Source: Cryobacterium sp. PAMC25264
GTDB lineage: Bacteria > Actinomycetota > Actinomycetes > Actinomycetales > Microbacteriaceae
Reading direction: 5' to 3'
Assembly: GCF_019443325.1 (NCBI RefSeq)
Contig: NZ_CP080383.1
Span: forward strand, 3,348,001-3,412,000
Length of the DNA stretch: 64,000 nucleotides
Part shown: positions 8,894 through 17,569 of the stretch, piece after piece
Layout of the letters: every line of letters begins with the position of its first letter
How positions within the stretch are numbered: the stretch's first letter is position 1
The notes under the pieces: model-generated
What the model was told of the DNA's origin: nothing
The model's database searches: none
Seen by the model: only the letters and a program-made list of their open reading frames with translations
Position numbers and translations under genes: made by a program

Positions 8894-9322
8894 ATGAGTG
8901 CTGAACCGATACCGTTCGAGGTGCACGAGTCCGGTGCGCTGTTCCACGGCACCAAGGCAGAGCTGGCGGTGGGTGACCTCCTGCAGCCGGGCCGGCAGTC
9001 GAATTTCGGCGTGGGGCGCATCGCGAATCACGTCTATGTGACCGGGACCCTGGATGCGGCGACCTGGGGCGCCGAACTGGCCGCCGGTGAGGGCCGCGGC
9101 CACATCTATATCGTCGAACCGCTCGGCGCCGTCGAAGACGACCCCAATGTGACCGACAAGAAGTTTCCCGGCAACCCGACGCGGTCCTACCGCACCCGCG
9201 AGCCCGTGAAGGTGATCGGCGAGCTCACGGACTGGGTGGGACACACACCCGCTCAGCTGCAGGCGATGCGGGACGGCCTCGCCGCGCTCGCGCGCAACGG
9301 CGGCGCGGTCATCTACGACTGA
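8894..9322 (+). CDS. arr: Rifamycin ADP-ribosyltransferase (Arr)
   Basis: 142-residue enzyme that transfers ADP-ribose from NAD+ to rifamycins. The family landmarks are complete: FHGTKAELAVGDLL at residues 17-31, NHVYVTGTLDAATWGAELA, GRGHIYIVEP, and EDDPNVTDKKFPGNPTRSYR near the centre. The catalytic-region Asp in GELTDW is also present. AGGAAGGGG precedes the ATG. The gene stands alone between a divergent exporter pair and a two-component system, without mobile-element traces. It therefore looks like a resident chromosomal arr, as in many actinobacteria, rather than a recent acquisition. Confidence 0.95.
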   Translation: MSAEPIPFEVHESGALFHGTKAELAVGDLLQPGRQSNFGVGRIANHVYVTGTLDAATWGAELAAGEGRGHIYIVEPLGAVEDDPNVTDKKFPGNPTRSYRTREPVKVIGELTDWVGHTPAQLQAMRDGLAALARNGGAVIYD

Positions 9323-9374
9323 CTCCCCGGACTAACCTGCAATGATCGCCATCCCTTCCACCGAGGAGTTCCAG

Positions 9375-10049
9375 ATGCCTACCGAGAGCACTGTGCGAGC
9401 GCGGCTGCTCCTTCTGGAAGATGACCCGAAGCTCGGTCCCCTGATCTCCCAGGTGCTGTCGGAAACCTACGATGTCACCGCGGCGGTGGATGGTGCCGCC
9501 GGGCTCCGCGTGGGCCTGGAGGGCGAGTTCGAGGTCATGGTCATCGACCGGCGGTTACCGTCCTTGGATGGTCTTGCCGTGGTCGAGGCGCTCCGCGCTC
9601 ACCGGATCACGACTCCGATTCTGCTGCTGACGGCCCTGGGCACCACGAGAGACAAGGTCGATGGACTCGACATCGGTGCGAACGACTACCTCGTGAAGCC
9701 GTTCGAGTTCGACGAACTCCTTGCCAGGCTCAGGGCTATCCGCCGGGTCTTCACGGGTGAGGGCCGCGCACTGCCGATAGGAGATTGGGAGTATTACCCC
9801 GACAGCCGTACCATTTACTCTCCCTACGATGATCGGGTGCTGCTGACAGCGAAAGAGAACGAGCTGCTCTCGCTTCTGGCCCAGGCACCGCAGCGCACGT
9901 TCACCCGCCAACAGATTCTCAACGTCGTATTCAACGCCGATGACACCGCCGGAACGGTGGATACCTACGTGCACTACCTGCGACGCAAGACCGATACCGG
10001 CATCGTGCTCACCGTGCGCGGCGAGGGTTATCGCCTCGGCCAACTATGA
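9375..10049 (+). CDS. OmpR/PhoB-family response regulator
   Basis: 224-residue regulator. The receiver domain (about 8-125) has acidic pocket LLEDD, phospho-acceptor Asp in VIDRRLP, the TAL switch region and Lys in LVKPFE. The C-terminal winged helix ends with TVDTYVHYLRRK and VRGEGYRL. The ATG at 9375 follows GAGGAG; the upstream in-frame ATG at 9342 is less likely. It overlaps the sensor kinase gene (ATGA), so the two form a cognate pair. Confidence 0.92.
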   Translation: MPTESTVRARLLLLEDDPKLGPLISQVLSETYDVTAAVDGAAGLRVGLEGEFEVMVIDRRLPSLDGLAVVEALRAHRITTPILLLTALGTTRDKVDGLDIGANDYLVKPFEFDELLARLRAIRRVFTGEGRALPIGDWEYYPDSRTIYSPYDDRVLLTAKENELLSLLAQAPQRTFTRQQILNVVFNADDTAGTVDTYVHYLRRKTDTGIVLTVRGEGYRLGQL

Positions 10050-11062
10050 CCAAGCCCGTCGACAGCGACGCCCTCGCCATCCGCCGTGCCTCGCGACTGG
10101 TCGGCACTCGCATTGCGCTGGCCTGCGCAGGGGTAGTGATCGCCGTCATCCTGGGGATGTTCCTCTACATCCTGTCGGAGATCTCTCCCGCCGAGCTGTT
10201 CGAGCCCGTGCCGGATACCGACAACCTCAGGGTCAGCGCCGTCAACCTGCTGCGCGCCGCCTCGGTTCTCGGGGCCGTCCTGATCTTCCTGGCCGGTGGG
10301 CTGAGCTGGCTGGTCACGCGTGGAGCAGTGCGGCCGCTCGGCGACGCCCTGCGCATCCAACGCTCCTTCGTCGCGGATGCCAGCCATGAGCTGCGCACAC
10401 CGCTGGCCGTGCTCGATGCACGACTGCAGATTCTGCAGCGCACCCTGCCCGCCGGCGATCCATCTGCCGAGGTCGTCGCCGAACTTCGCGGCGACGCCGC
10501 CGACCTGATCCGGATTGTCAATGATCTACTCGAGTCGGCCGAGGCCGGCGGTGCGGCCGCCACCGCCGAGGTCGTTGAGATGACCGGCGCCGTCCGTGCC
10601 GCAGTGGAGTCGATGCGGCTCATTGCGGAGGCGAAGAACATCACTATCGCTCTGGATACCTCATCGGAGGCGGCCACACGCGTGCCCGCCACGAGTCTCA
10701 CGCGCTGCGTCGTGGCCCTTCTCGACAACGCGCTGCGTTTCGCTCCTCCGGGATCGACCGTCTCGGTGACCGTGACGGCCACCAAGAAGACCGTGGCGCT
10801 CACCGTGCGCGATCAGGGTCAGGGCATCCAGGGCATCGACCCGGCCCGCATCTTCGATCGGTTCGCACACGCCGGGCCCGCCGTCGGTGGCGGCGGCGAT
10901 ACCCGCACGGGCTTCGGCATCGGCCTGTCCCTGGTGCGCGACATCGCGGTGCGGCACGGCGGCTCGGTCACCGTGGTCGAGAGCAGCGGCGCGGGCACCG
11001 CCATCCGGTTCGAGGTCCCCCGCGACACCCGGCCCCCGGCGGAATCGGCTGCGGCAGTCTGA
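10046..11062 (+). CDS. Sensor histidine kinase
   Basis: 338-residue membrane kinase. Two membrane helices (about 18-44 and 68-92) bracket a very short external loop of about 25 residues, so the stimulus is probably sensed in or near the membrane. H-box ADASHELRTPLAVL with the phospho-His lies near residue 114. N-box LDNALRFAP and G-boxes DQGQGI and GFGIGLSLVRD follow. There is no recognisable HAMP domain of normal length. It is co-translated with the response regulator and followed by a COG4705 membrane gene, a likely target of the system (inference). Confidence 0.92.
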   Translation: MTKPVDSDALAIRRASRLVGTRIALACAGVVIAVILGMFLYILSEISPAELFEPVPDTDNLRVSAVNLLRAASVLGAVLIFLAGGLSWLVTRGAVRPLGDALRIQRSFVADASHELRTPLAVLDARLQILQRTLPAGDPSAEVVAELRGDAADLIRIVNDLLESAEAGGAAATAEVVEMTGAVRAAVESMRLIAEAKNITIALDTSSEAATRVPATSLTRCVVALLDNALRFAPPGSTVSVTVTATKKTVALTVRDQGQGIQGIDPARIFDRFAHAGPAVGGGGDTRTGFGIGLSLVRDIAVRHGGSVTVVESSGAGTAIRFEVPRDTRPPAESAAAV

Positions 11063-11137
11063 GAGAAGTCTTAGACCCGGTGCGGTGGGCTGGGATTTCC
11101 CCAGCCCAGCAGAACCCCGTCGAAGGAGCACCGTCTC

Positions 11138-11959
11138 ATGGCCTCATCCCGACCAGCCCCCGCGTCGCGCTCCAGGCACATGCTCAACAAGGTGCCAGAG
11201 GCAACCCTCGTCTTTTGGGTGATCAAGGTGCTCGCCACGACGGTAGGAGAGACGGCCGCCGATTTCCTGAACGCCGACCTCGGGCTGGGTCTCCTCCTGA
11301 CGTCCCTGGTCATGGCGGTGCTGCTGTGTGCCGCGCTCGCGGTTCAGGTCCGGCTGCGCCGTTACCTCCCGGCCGTGTACTGGCTGGCCGTTGTGCTGAT
11401 CAGTGTGGTGGGCACCCTCATCACCGACAACCTCACCGACAACCTCGGGGTGCCCCTCTGGCTCACCACGCTCGTGTTCGCCGTGGCTTTGGTGCTCACC
11501 TTCGCCGTGTGGGCGGCGTCGGAGAAGACGCTTTCCATTCACTCGATCGTCACGACCCGCCGGGAGGCTTTCTACTGGCTGGCCGTGCTGTTCACCTTCG
11601 CACTGGGTACCGCGGCGGGTGACCTCGTGGCGGAGGGACTGGGTCTCGGCTTCCTGGTGGCGCTGCTGGTCTTCGCCGGGATGATCGCCCTGGTCGCCGT
11701 CGCCTACCGTCTATTCCACCTCAACGCCGTCTTCGCCTTCTGGACCGCCTACGTGCTCACCCGGCCGCTCGGCGCCTCCCTGGGCGATCTGCTCTCCCAG
11801 CCCACCGCTGACGGAGGCCTAGGACTCGGTACCACGGCGACCAGCGCACTTTTCCTGGCGGTGATCCTCACTCTGGTGATCGTGCTCAGCCTGCGCGCGA
11901 CCGATCCGGCCGAGCCGAAGGATGAAGCGGCATCGGTTCGATTCTCGGCGATTTCTTAG
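11138..11959 (+). CDS. COG4705-type integral membrane protein
   Basis: 273-residue polytopic protein with about seven to eight hydrophobic segments. It contains internal repeats built on the pattern seen at its start, KVPEATLVFWVIKVLATTVG, each including a T-x-G-x-x-x-x-D type helix (TTVGETAAD, GTLITDN, GTAAGDL, ASLGDLL). The repeats suggest a duplicated membrane fold. Members of this family often sit beside two-component systems, as here (75 nt downstream of the kinase). Biochemical function is not established. Confidence 0.85.
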   Translation: MASSRPAPASRSRHMLNKVPEATLVFWVIKVLATTVGETAADFLNADLGLGLLLTSLVMAVLLCAALAVQVRLRRYLPAVYWLAVVLISVVGTLITDNLTDNLGVPLWLTTLVFAVALVLTFAVWAASEKTLSIHSIVTTRREAFYWLAVLFTFALGTAAGDLVAEGLGLGFLVALLVFAGMIALVAVAYRLFHLNAVFAFWTAYVLTRPLGASLGDLLSQPTADGGLGLGTTATSALFLAVILTLVIVLSLRATDPAEPKDEAASVRFSAIS

Positions 11960-11983
11960 AACCGAGCGCGCAGACTCGGCACC

Positions 11984-12670
11984 ATGCTTCTCACCGCCTT
12001 ATCCGCTCCCGCCGTGCATGCTGCCGGCGTGCTCGATCCGCAGTCGATCATCGCCGGCGCCGGACTCTGGGGACTGGCCGTGGTGTGCGCCATCGTGTTT
12101 GTGGAGACCGGCCTGTTGGTCGGCTTCTTCCTTCCGGGCGACACTCTGCTGTTCTTCACCGGCGTGCTGGCGCTCAGCGGTGTCATCAGCCAGCCGCTGT
12201 GGGTCGTCATCCCTGCCATTGCCGTGTCGGCGGCGCTGGGCGATCAGGTGGGCTATCTCATCGGTCGCACGACCGGCCCCCGGATCTTCGATCGGCGCGA
12301 GTCCGGCCTGTTCAGTCGCCGTAGTGTCGCGAGGACCCAGGGTTTCTTCGATCGATTCGGTCCCGCGGCCGTCACGGTCGCCCGTTTCGTTCCCGTCGTG
12401 CGCACCTTCGCGCCCGTCGCCGCCGGTGTGGGGAGGATGCCGCGGCGCCTCTTCACGATCTTCAACGCCGTGGGCGCAATCCTGTGGTGCACGGCCATCG
12501 TGTTGCTCGGTTTCGGGCTGGCTCACATTCCCGGCGTCGCCGATTTCGCTGCCCGGTACATCGACCTGGTGCTCCTGGGGATTGTCGTGTTGTCCGTCGT
12601 CCCCCTGCTCATCCGGGCCGTGGCCAGTCGACGGCGCACGCCGGAAGCCAGTTCGGACACCGCCGGATAG
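11984..12670 (+). CDS. DedA-family membrane protein (VTT/SNARE-associated domain)
   Basis: 228-residue DedA protein, probably a lipid (undecaprenyl-phosphate-type) flippase or transporter-like protein. Landmarks are FVETGLLVGFFLPGDTLLF with the acidic helix, GDQVGYLIGR, the conserved arginine motif TVARFVPVVRTFAP, and AGVGRMPRRLF. It starts 24 nt after the COG4705 gene, so it may be transcribed with the two-component cluster. A strong inverted repeat between this gene and the convergent next gene probably ends transcription. Confidence 0.9.
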   Translation: MLLTALSAPAVHAAGVLDPQSIIAGAGLWGLAVVCAIVFVETGLLVGFFLPGDTLLFFTGVLALSGVISQPLWVVIPAIAVSAALGDQVGYLIGRTTGPRIFDRRESGLFSRRSVARTQGFFDRFGPAAVTVARFVPVVRTFAPVAAGVGRMPRRLFTIFNAVGAILWCTAIVLLGFGLAHIPGVADFAARYIDLVLLGIVVLSVVPLLIRAVASRRRTPEASSDTAG

Positions 12671-12674
12671 CGCA

Positions 12675-12719
12675 AACGCGGACGAGTCACCCGAGAACAT
12701 CGAGCAACTCGTCCGCGTT
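12675..12719. terminator. Bidirectional terminator hairpin
   Basis: Perfect 13-bp inverted repeat (AACGCGGACGAGT and its complement) with a 19-nt loop. It lies between the convergent dedA-like and surface-protein genes, where a shared terminator is expected. No U-tract is obvious, as is usual in high-GC actinobacteria. Confidence 0.7.
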
Positions 12720-12737
12720 CAGACGCCGTGCGCCGGG

Positions 12738-15716
12738 TTAGGCCTGCTGGCGACGACGCAGGAACAGGGCGCCGGCTCCCGCGGCCAGTAGCGCCAAGGC
12801 GCCGCCCAGCATCGGGGTGAGGAATCCGACGCCGGTACTGGCCAGGGTCGCCCCTGAGCCAGCCGCGACCACCGTGAAGGCGATCTCGGCGCTGTCACCG
12901 TTGGCGGCGGTCACCACGATGCGGTGCGCGCCGGCTTCCGTGTTCGCCGGGATGGTGACCTGGCTGGCGTAGGCGCCATCCGCAGCGCTCGTGATCGTGG
13001 CGAGGCGCAGCGGGGTGGAGTGCAGCGTCACCGTGAGTGCGGTGTTGGCCGCGAAGCCGCGCCCGGAGATGCCGACGGCGCTGCCCGCGGTGACCCGCAG
13101 GTCGGCGTCGCCCAGCACCACGGAAGGTGCGGTGCCGGTGTTGGTCGGTGCGGGGGACGGTACGGCTGTGCCGGTCGGGGTGGGGGTCGGCGACACGGTC
13201 GGAGTTGCCGTCGGGGTCGCGGTCGGCACGGTGGTCGGGGTCGCGGTCGGCACGGTGGTGGGCGTCGCGGTGGGCGTCGCGGTCGGCTCCGCAGTCGGCG
13301 GAACGGTCGGCTCGGTCGTGGGCGGGACGGTGGGAGTGCCGGTCGGAGTGCCGGTCGGCGTCGGGTCCGGCGTCGGTGCCACGAGACCGAAGACATCAGC
13401 CGCCGTGCCCAGCTTGAGGAACACGGTCTCGCCGGTGGCGTCCTTCAGGCCGTCGTTGTCGGTGACCGCGTAGACGTTCTTGTCGGCGCCGATGGTGAGG
13501 CCCTCGAGCTTCTCCTGGGTCCAGCCGTTGGTGGCCTGGAGGTCGGGCAGCACGTCGTAGGCCAGCTTCTTGGGCAGGATCGGCAGCGTGCCTGCAGCCG
13601 GGTCGGTAGACGGCACGGTGACCGTGTAGATGCGCTTGACGGCCGCGGCCGGGCCGTTGAGCTTGTCCCGCTCGATCACGGCGAGGGTGTTCTCGTCCAC
13701 GGCCACGATTTCGGACAGGCCCATCCAGTCGCTTCCTCCGGCGTCGGCCTCCAGCTGGTAACCGAACCAGGTCCAGGTCTTCTCGGTCACGTCGTACCGG
13801 CCGATGCGGGTCACGCCATTGCCGTCCACCGTGGCGGTGGGGTCGGCCGGGTCGGTCCACAGCGGGCGCTGGATCGCGACATAGAGCTGCTCGTTTCCGG
13901 CCGCATCCGTCGTCGCGGTGACGCCCTCGTAACCCCACTTGGAGATGTGCGCGGAGATGTCGGAGGGCAGGGCCACGGTCTCCTGAACGGCACCGGCGGC
14001 ATCCGTGCGGTACAGCAGGTTGCCGGCACCGGTGACGCCCTCGGCGGCGAGCCAGAAGCCGCCCTGCTCGCGGGCGTGCAGGCCCTCGATGTCGAAGACG
14101 GCCGGCTTGCCGTTCTCGGTGACGACCAGGCTGGAGTCGATGCGCGCGGGGGTTTTCGTGACGTCGACCGTGAAGATGGTGCTGGGCGAGAGGGCCGAGT
14201 CGCTGGCCGTGTAGATTCGCTCGGTGTCGCCGGGCTTGGCGCTCAGCGCGCCGAGCGCCTGCCAGCCGATCGGCAGGCCCGCGACGTCGTTGGAGACGAT
14301 GCTCGGCTGGCCCGCCGTGCTGCCGCCGTCGCCGAGCTCGTATAGGGCGACGGATGCGCGCACGCCGACGCTCGCGTCGTCGGTCTCGCTCGAGGCGACC
14401 AGCAGGTTGCGGCTGGGCACGGCGAGCAGGCCCTCGGGCCCGTTGGTGGCGAAGACCATCTGCTGGTAGACCGGGTTCACCGGGTCGGTGAGGTCGTAGA
14501 CGGCCACGAAGTTGCTGCGCTCGGAGGCGACGAATCCGTAGCGGGTGCCGTCGATGGTGGAGACCATCAGGCCCTCGGGTTCGCTGCCCTTCTTGTCGGC
14601 ACGGCTGTCGGCGTAGAGGCCGCCGGCCACGGCGAGGTGCTCGAAGGAGTTGCCGGCATCCCAAGCCACGGCGCCCGTCGTGGCGTCGAAGATGGTCCAG
14701 CCTCGGCTGCCGCCCTTCCAGTCGCCCTCGTTGGCGGTGGCCAGGTGAGTGTCGTCCACCCAGGCGATGGAGTCGGGTTCGCGCGGAACGTTGGTGATCG
14801 TGCCGGTGAGGTTGATCACCTTGTCTTTCTTGGTGTCGATACCGGTCACGGTGGCGGTGCCGGCGCTGAAGACCTTGGTGATGGCCTTGCTGGGCAGGTC
14901 GACGAGCACGATGCCGTTGTTCTCCTGCAGGGTGACCGCCAGCTGGTTCGCGCTGTTGATGGTCACGTATTCGGGCTCGGGGTCCGTGGGCGAGTCGAGG
15001 CCGGCCGCCGTGAACGAGGGCAGCGCCGAGCCGTCGGAGGCCACGAAAGGAACCGGGGTGCTCACCCAGGTGGTGGGGTCGGCGTTGAGGTCGATCACCT
15101 GAACGAACCCGGCGGGCAGCTGGGGCAGGTCGCCCTTCTTGCCGCCGGTCGGGGTGGCCGACTCGTCGCGCTGGTTCTCGATGGCGATGGCCGCGTAGGC
15201 GTGGTCTTTGCTGATGGCGATCGAGTCGGGCTGGCCGGCCAGGTCGATGCTCGTGACCAGGGTGCGGTCGCTGATGCGGATGACGTCGAGGCGGCCGGAG
15301 GGCGAGACGAAGTCGCCGCCGCTCTCGTCGATGACGACGAGCACGAAGTCGCCGTACACGGCGACCGAGGTGGGCTGGTCGTCGGCGTGGCCGAGGTCGG
15401 CCAGGGAGATGCTGCCGGCGCCGACGGGCTTGTTCACATCGGAGATGTCGAGGAAGCCGATGCGCTTGCCCGGGGCATCCGTGTAGATGACGGTCTTGCC
15501 GTCGTCGGTGACGCCGGAGATCTCGGCGGCGGTGGTGTCGGCCGGGCTGACGCCGGCGGGCGCGTTGAGGTAGACCGGGTACGTGGCGGTGCGGTGGAAC
15601 GCCGAGGTGGTCGGGGCAGGAGCCGCGGCGAGCGCCGGGGCGACGACCACGCAGCTGGCCATGACAGCGGCCGCGGCGATGAAGGTGATGCGGCGGGCTG
15701 GTCTCGAAAATGTCAT
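12738..15716 (-). CDS. Surface-anchored phytase-like / beta-propeller protein
   Basis: 992-residue exported protein. A signal peptide (residues 1-30, ending APALAAAP) is followed by a long N-terminal beta-propeller region of choice-of-anchor/alkaline-phosphatase-like type (about 40-520). Next comes an esterase-like domain of the phytase family (about 530-775; motif FDIEGLHAREQGGFWLAAEG). A Pro/Thr-rich stalk (about 779-864), an Ig-like domain (about 866-955) and a sorting-signal-like end follow: LASTG at 958-962, a hydrophobic helix and an RRR tail. The ATG at 15716 was chosen because it starts the signal peptide. It probably hydrolyses phosphate esters outside the cell (inference). LASTG is not canonical LPxTG, so anchoring could be by the helix alone. 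Confidence 0.82.
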   Translation of the reverse strand: MTFSRPARRITFIAAAAVMASCVVVAPALAAAPAPTTSAFHRTATYPVYLNAPAGVSPADTTAAEISGVTDDGKTVIYTDAPGKRIGFLDISDVNKPVGAGSISLADLGHADDQPTSVAVYGDFVLVVIDESGGDFVSPSGRLDVIRISDRTLVTSIDLAGQPDSIAISKDHAYAAIAIENQRDESATPTGGKKGDLPQLPAGFVQVIDLNADPTTWVSTPVPFVASDGSALPSFTAAGLDSPTDPEPEYVTINSANQLAVTLQENNGIVLVDLPSKAITKVFSAGTATVTGIDTKKDKVINLTGTITNVPREPDSIAWVDDTHLATANEGDWKGGSRGWTIFDATTGAVAWDAGNSFEHLAVAGGLYADSRADKKGSEPEGLMVSTIDGTRYGFVASERSNFVAVYDLTDPVNPVYQQMVFATNGPEGLLAVPSRNLLVASSETDDASVGVRASVALYELGDGGSTAGQPSIVSNDVAGLPIGWQALGALSAKPGDTERIYTASDSALSPSTIFTVDVTKTPARIDSSLVVTENGKPAVFDIEGLHAREQGGFWLAAEGVTGAGNLLYRTDAAGAVQETVALPSDISAHISKWGYEGVTATTDAAGNEQLYVAIQRPLWTDPADPTATVDGNGVTRIGRYDVTEKTWTWFGYQLEADAGGSDWMGLSEIVAVDENTLAVIERDKLNGPAAAVKRIYTVTVPSTDPAAGTLPILPKKLAYDVLPDLQATNGWTQEKLEGLTIGADKNVYAVTDNDGLKDATGETVFLKLGTAADVFGLVAPTPDPTPTGTPTGTPTVPPTTEPTVPPTAEPTATPTATPTTVPTATPTTVPTATPTATPTVSPTPTPTGTAVPSPAPTNTGTAPSVVLGDADLRVTAGSAVGISGRGFAANTALTVTLHSTPLRLATITSAADGAYASQVTIPANTEAGAHRIVVTAANGDSAEIAFTVVAAGSGATLASTGVGFLTPMLGGALALLAAGAGALFLRRRQQA

Positions 15717-15897
15717 GGGTTCCCTTGTCGCGAGCGTTACCTGTGCGAGTTCACAGGTACTCGTCGAGCGTGCTGGTCGCCGGGAACGTCGGGGTGGCCT
15801 GGGAGGGTCCGAGAGGCGACGGCAAGATGTACGACAGGCAAACGGGTCTGCGCAGCGGCTATTCCGGTGCGCTGTTCGATGTGGCAGGATTCCTGCC

Positions 15898-16878
15898 GTG
15901 ACCACTCAACCCCCACGCCGGATGCTGCTCGATACCGCCGCCCTCTATTTCCGTGCTTTCCACGGGGTGCCCGACACCGTCGTCGCGCCGGGCGGCGAGC
16001 CCGTGAACGCCGTGCGCGGACTGCTCGACATGATCGCCCGGCTCACCACCGAGTTCCAGCCCACCGAGATCGTGGCCTGCTGGGACGACGACTGGCGCCC
16101 CCAGTGGCGGGTCGATCTGATCCCCACCTACAAGACCCACCGGGTGGCCGCTGCGCCCGCCGATGCCGATCCGGCGACGGATGCCGCCACCGCGATCGAG
16201 ACCGTGCCCGACCTGCTCAGCCCGCAGGTGCCGGTCATCCGTGAGGTGCTCGCCGCGCTCGGCATCCCGGTGGTCGGCGCCGCGCACCACGAGGCCGATG
16301 ACGTGATCGGCACTCTGGCCTCGCACTCCGAGATCCCGGTGGATGTGGTCACCGGCGACCGCGACCTGTTCCAGCTCGTCGATGACAGCCGCGACGTGCG
16401 GGTGATCTACACCGGCCGTGGCATGGCCCGGCTGGAGCTTCTCACGGATGCGTCGTTGACGGCCAAGACCGGGGTCACCCCGGCGCAGTACGCCGACTTC
16501 GCGGCCATGCGCGGCGACGCGTCCGATGGGCTGCCCGGTGTGGCCGGGGTGGGCGAGAAGACCGCGGCGACGCTGCTGGCCGAGTTCGGTGACCTCGACG
16601 GTATCGTCGCGGCGGCGGCAGACCCCGAGGTGAAGCTGAGCGCGTCGGTGCGGGCGAAGATCGTGGCGGCCGCGGACTACCTGCTTGTGGCACCGAAGGT
16701 CGTGAATGTGGTGCGCGACCTGGAGTTGCCGGCGTTCGACGCCCGCATCCGCCCGGCGACGCCCGAGCAACTGGCCGACCTCGAGCGCCTCGACGCCCGC
16801 TGGGGCCTGGGTTCCTCCCTCACCCGAGCCCGCGAGGCCCTCGCCGCCTCCTCCTCCTCCTCCTCCCGCGAACTGTGA
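15898..16878 (+). CDS. 5'-3' exonuclease (PIN/FEN-like, Pol I 5'-nuclease type)
   Basis: 326-residue stand-alone homologue of the DNA polymerase I 5' nuclease domain. N-terminal PIN-like domain: LLDTAALYFRAFHG, metal Asp residues in CWDDDW, HHEADDVIGTLA and VTGDRDLFQLV. The helix-hairpin-helix (DGLPGVAGVGEKTAATLL) is near residue 210. GTG at 15898 is chosen (AGGAT upstream); ATG at 15922 is an alternative. The last residues (SSREL) are encoded by the left arm of an intergenic palindromic repeat, so the C-terminus has been recruited from the repeat. It likely acts in DNA repair or RNA-primer removal. Confidence 0.88.
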   Translation: MTTQPPRRMLLDTAALYFRAFHGVPDTVVAPGGEPVNAVRGLLDMIARLTTEFQPTEIVACWDDDWRPQWRVDLIPTYKTHRVAAAPADADPATDAATAIETVPDLLSPQVPVIREVLAALGIPVVGAAHHEADDVIGTLASHSEIPVDVVTGDRDLFQLVDDSRDVRVIYTGRGMARLELLTDASLTAKTGVTPAQYADFAAMRGDASDGLPGVAGVGEKTAATLLAEFGDLDGIVAAAADPEVKLSASVRAKIVAAADYLLVAPKVVNVVRDLELPAFDARIRPATPEQLADLERLDARWGLGSSLTRAREALAASSSSSSREL

Positions 16879-16929
16879 CTTAAGCACCGGAATTCCGGGA
16901 TTTTCGGGGCTTTACTCACAGTTCGCGGA
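16865..16929. repeat. Palindromic intergenic repeat, copy 1
   Basis: About 64 bp with inverted arms CGCGAACTGTGA ... TCACAGTTCGCG and an inner GACTTAAGCACC block. Copies occur at 20614, 23427 and, degraded, at 54313. The left arm supplies the stop codon of the exonuclease gene. With copy 3 it shares a further right-hand extension (ATGCGTGTGyCGGGTG). It could fold as a terminator hairpin. Confidence 0.85.
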
Positions 16930-17080
16930 TGCGTGTGCCGGGTGTACCCGGCGGCGGGAGACACCGCGGGAGACATATCGGGACCGTCTCGAAAACTCTC
17001 TACGGTGTCGCAACAGCCACGCCGGTTGGCTGGTGTGTACCGGCGATGTGAACGCCGTTTCTCACCAGAAGGACACCACC

Positions 17081-17569
17081 ATGAAACTGCTTCCCACCCA
17101 CCTGTCCCGTACTCTGGCCGGCTTCGCGGCCACGGCAGCGATTCTGGTCACCCTTGCGGGATGCTCCGCGCCGGCCGAAACCAACGGTCCTACCAGCGCA
17201 TCCGGCGGAGACGGAGCGGTCAGCGACGCAGCGTTCCAGGCCGCTCGTGACGCCTACGACCTCAAGCTGGCGCAGTGCCTGCGCGACAAGGGGCTGGACG
17301 TGAAGGATCCGGAGCCCGGTCAGGGGATCCAGGAGAGCAGCCCCGAGATCAACGAGGCCGCTTCCACCTGCATGACGGAGATCGGCGATCCGCCCACCTT
17401 CGCATCGTCGATGAGTGACGCTGAGGCCCTCACTCTTCACCTCAAGTGGGCGGACTGCTTCCGGAAGGCCGGTTTCGGCGTCACCGAGCCCACCAGCGGC
17501 CAGGCCTTCGTGATCCCCAACGACGCCTCGGACGAGGTCGTGGCGGCCTGCACGGATCTGACCCTGTGA
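17081..17569 (+). CDS. Small lipoprotein of the export operon
   Basis: 162-residue lipoprotein with an N-terminal signal ending in lipobox LAGC (Cys about 28), a Gly/Ser-rich linker and a compact domain containing two paired-Cys segments (AQCLRDKGLD and ADCFRKAGFGV). These look like a duplicated motif. Its stop overlaps the adaptor gene start (GTGA), tying it to the MacAB-like system downstream. Similar small lipoproteins are common beside actinobacterial MacAB operons. Role unproven; it may sense or bind the exported ligand. Confidence 0.75.
   Translation: MKLLPTHLSRTLAGFAATAAILVTLAGCSAPAETNGPTSASGGDGAVSDAAFQAARDAYDLKLAQCLRDKGLDVKDPEPGQGIQESSPEINEAASTCMTEIGDPPTFASSMSDAEALTLHLKWADCFRKAGFGVTEPTSGQAFVIPNDASDEVVAACTDLTL

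Noticed and set aside
13150..13390. Possible CRISPR-like or tandem repeat array
   Set aside because: Unit length is irregular, units abut without spacers, and they translate as the Pro/Thr stalk of the surface protein.
12924..14345. Long forward open frame opposite the surface protein, Gly/Arg-rich
   Set aside because: Antisense shadow of a GC-rich gene; low complexity and no domain. The reverse-strand gene has signal peptide, domains and stalk.
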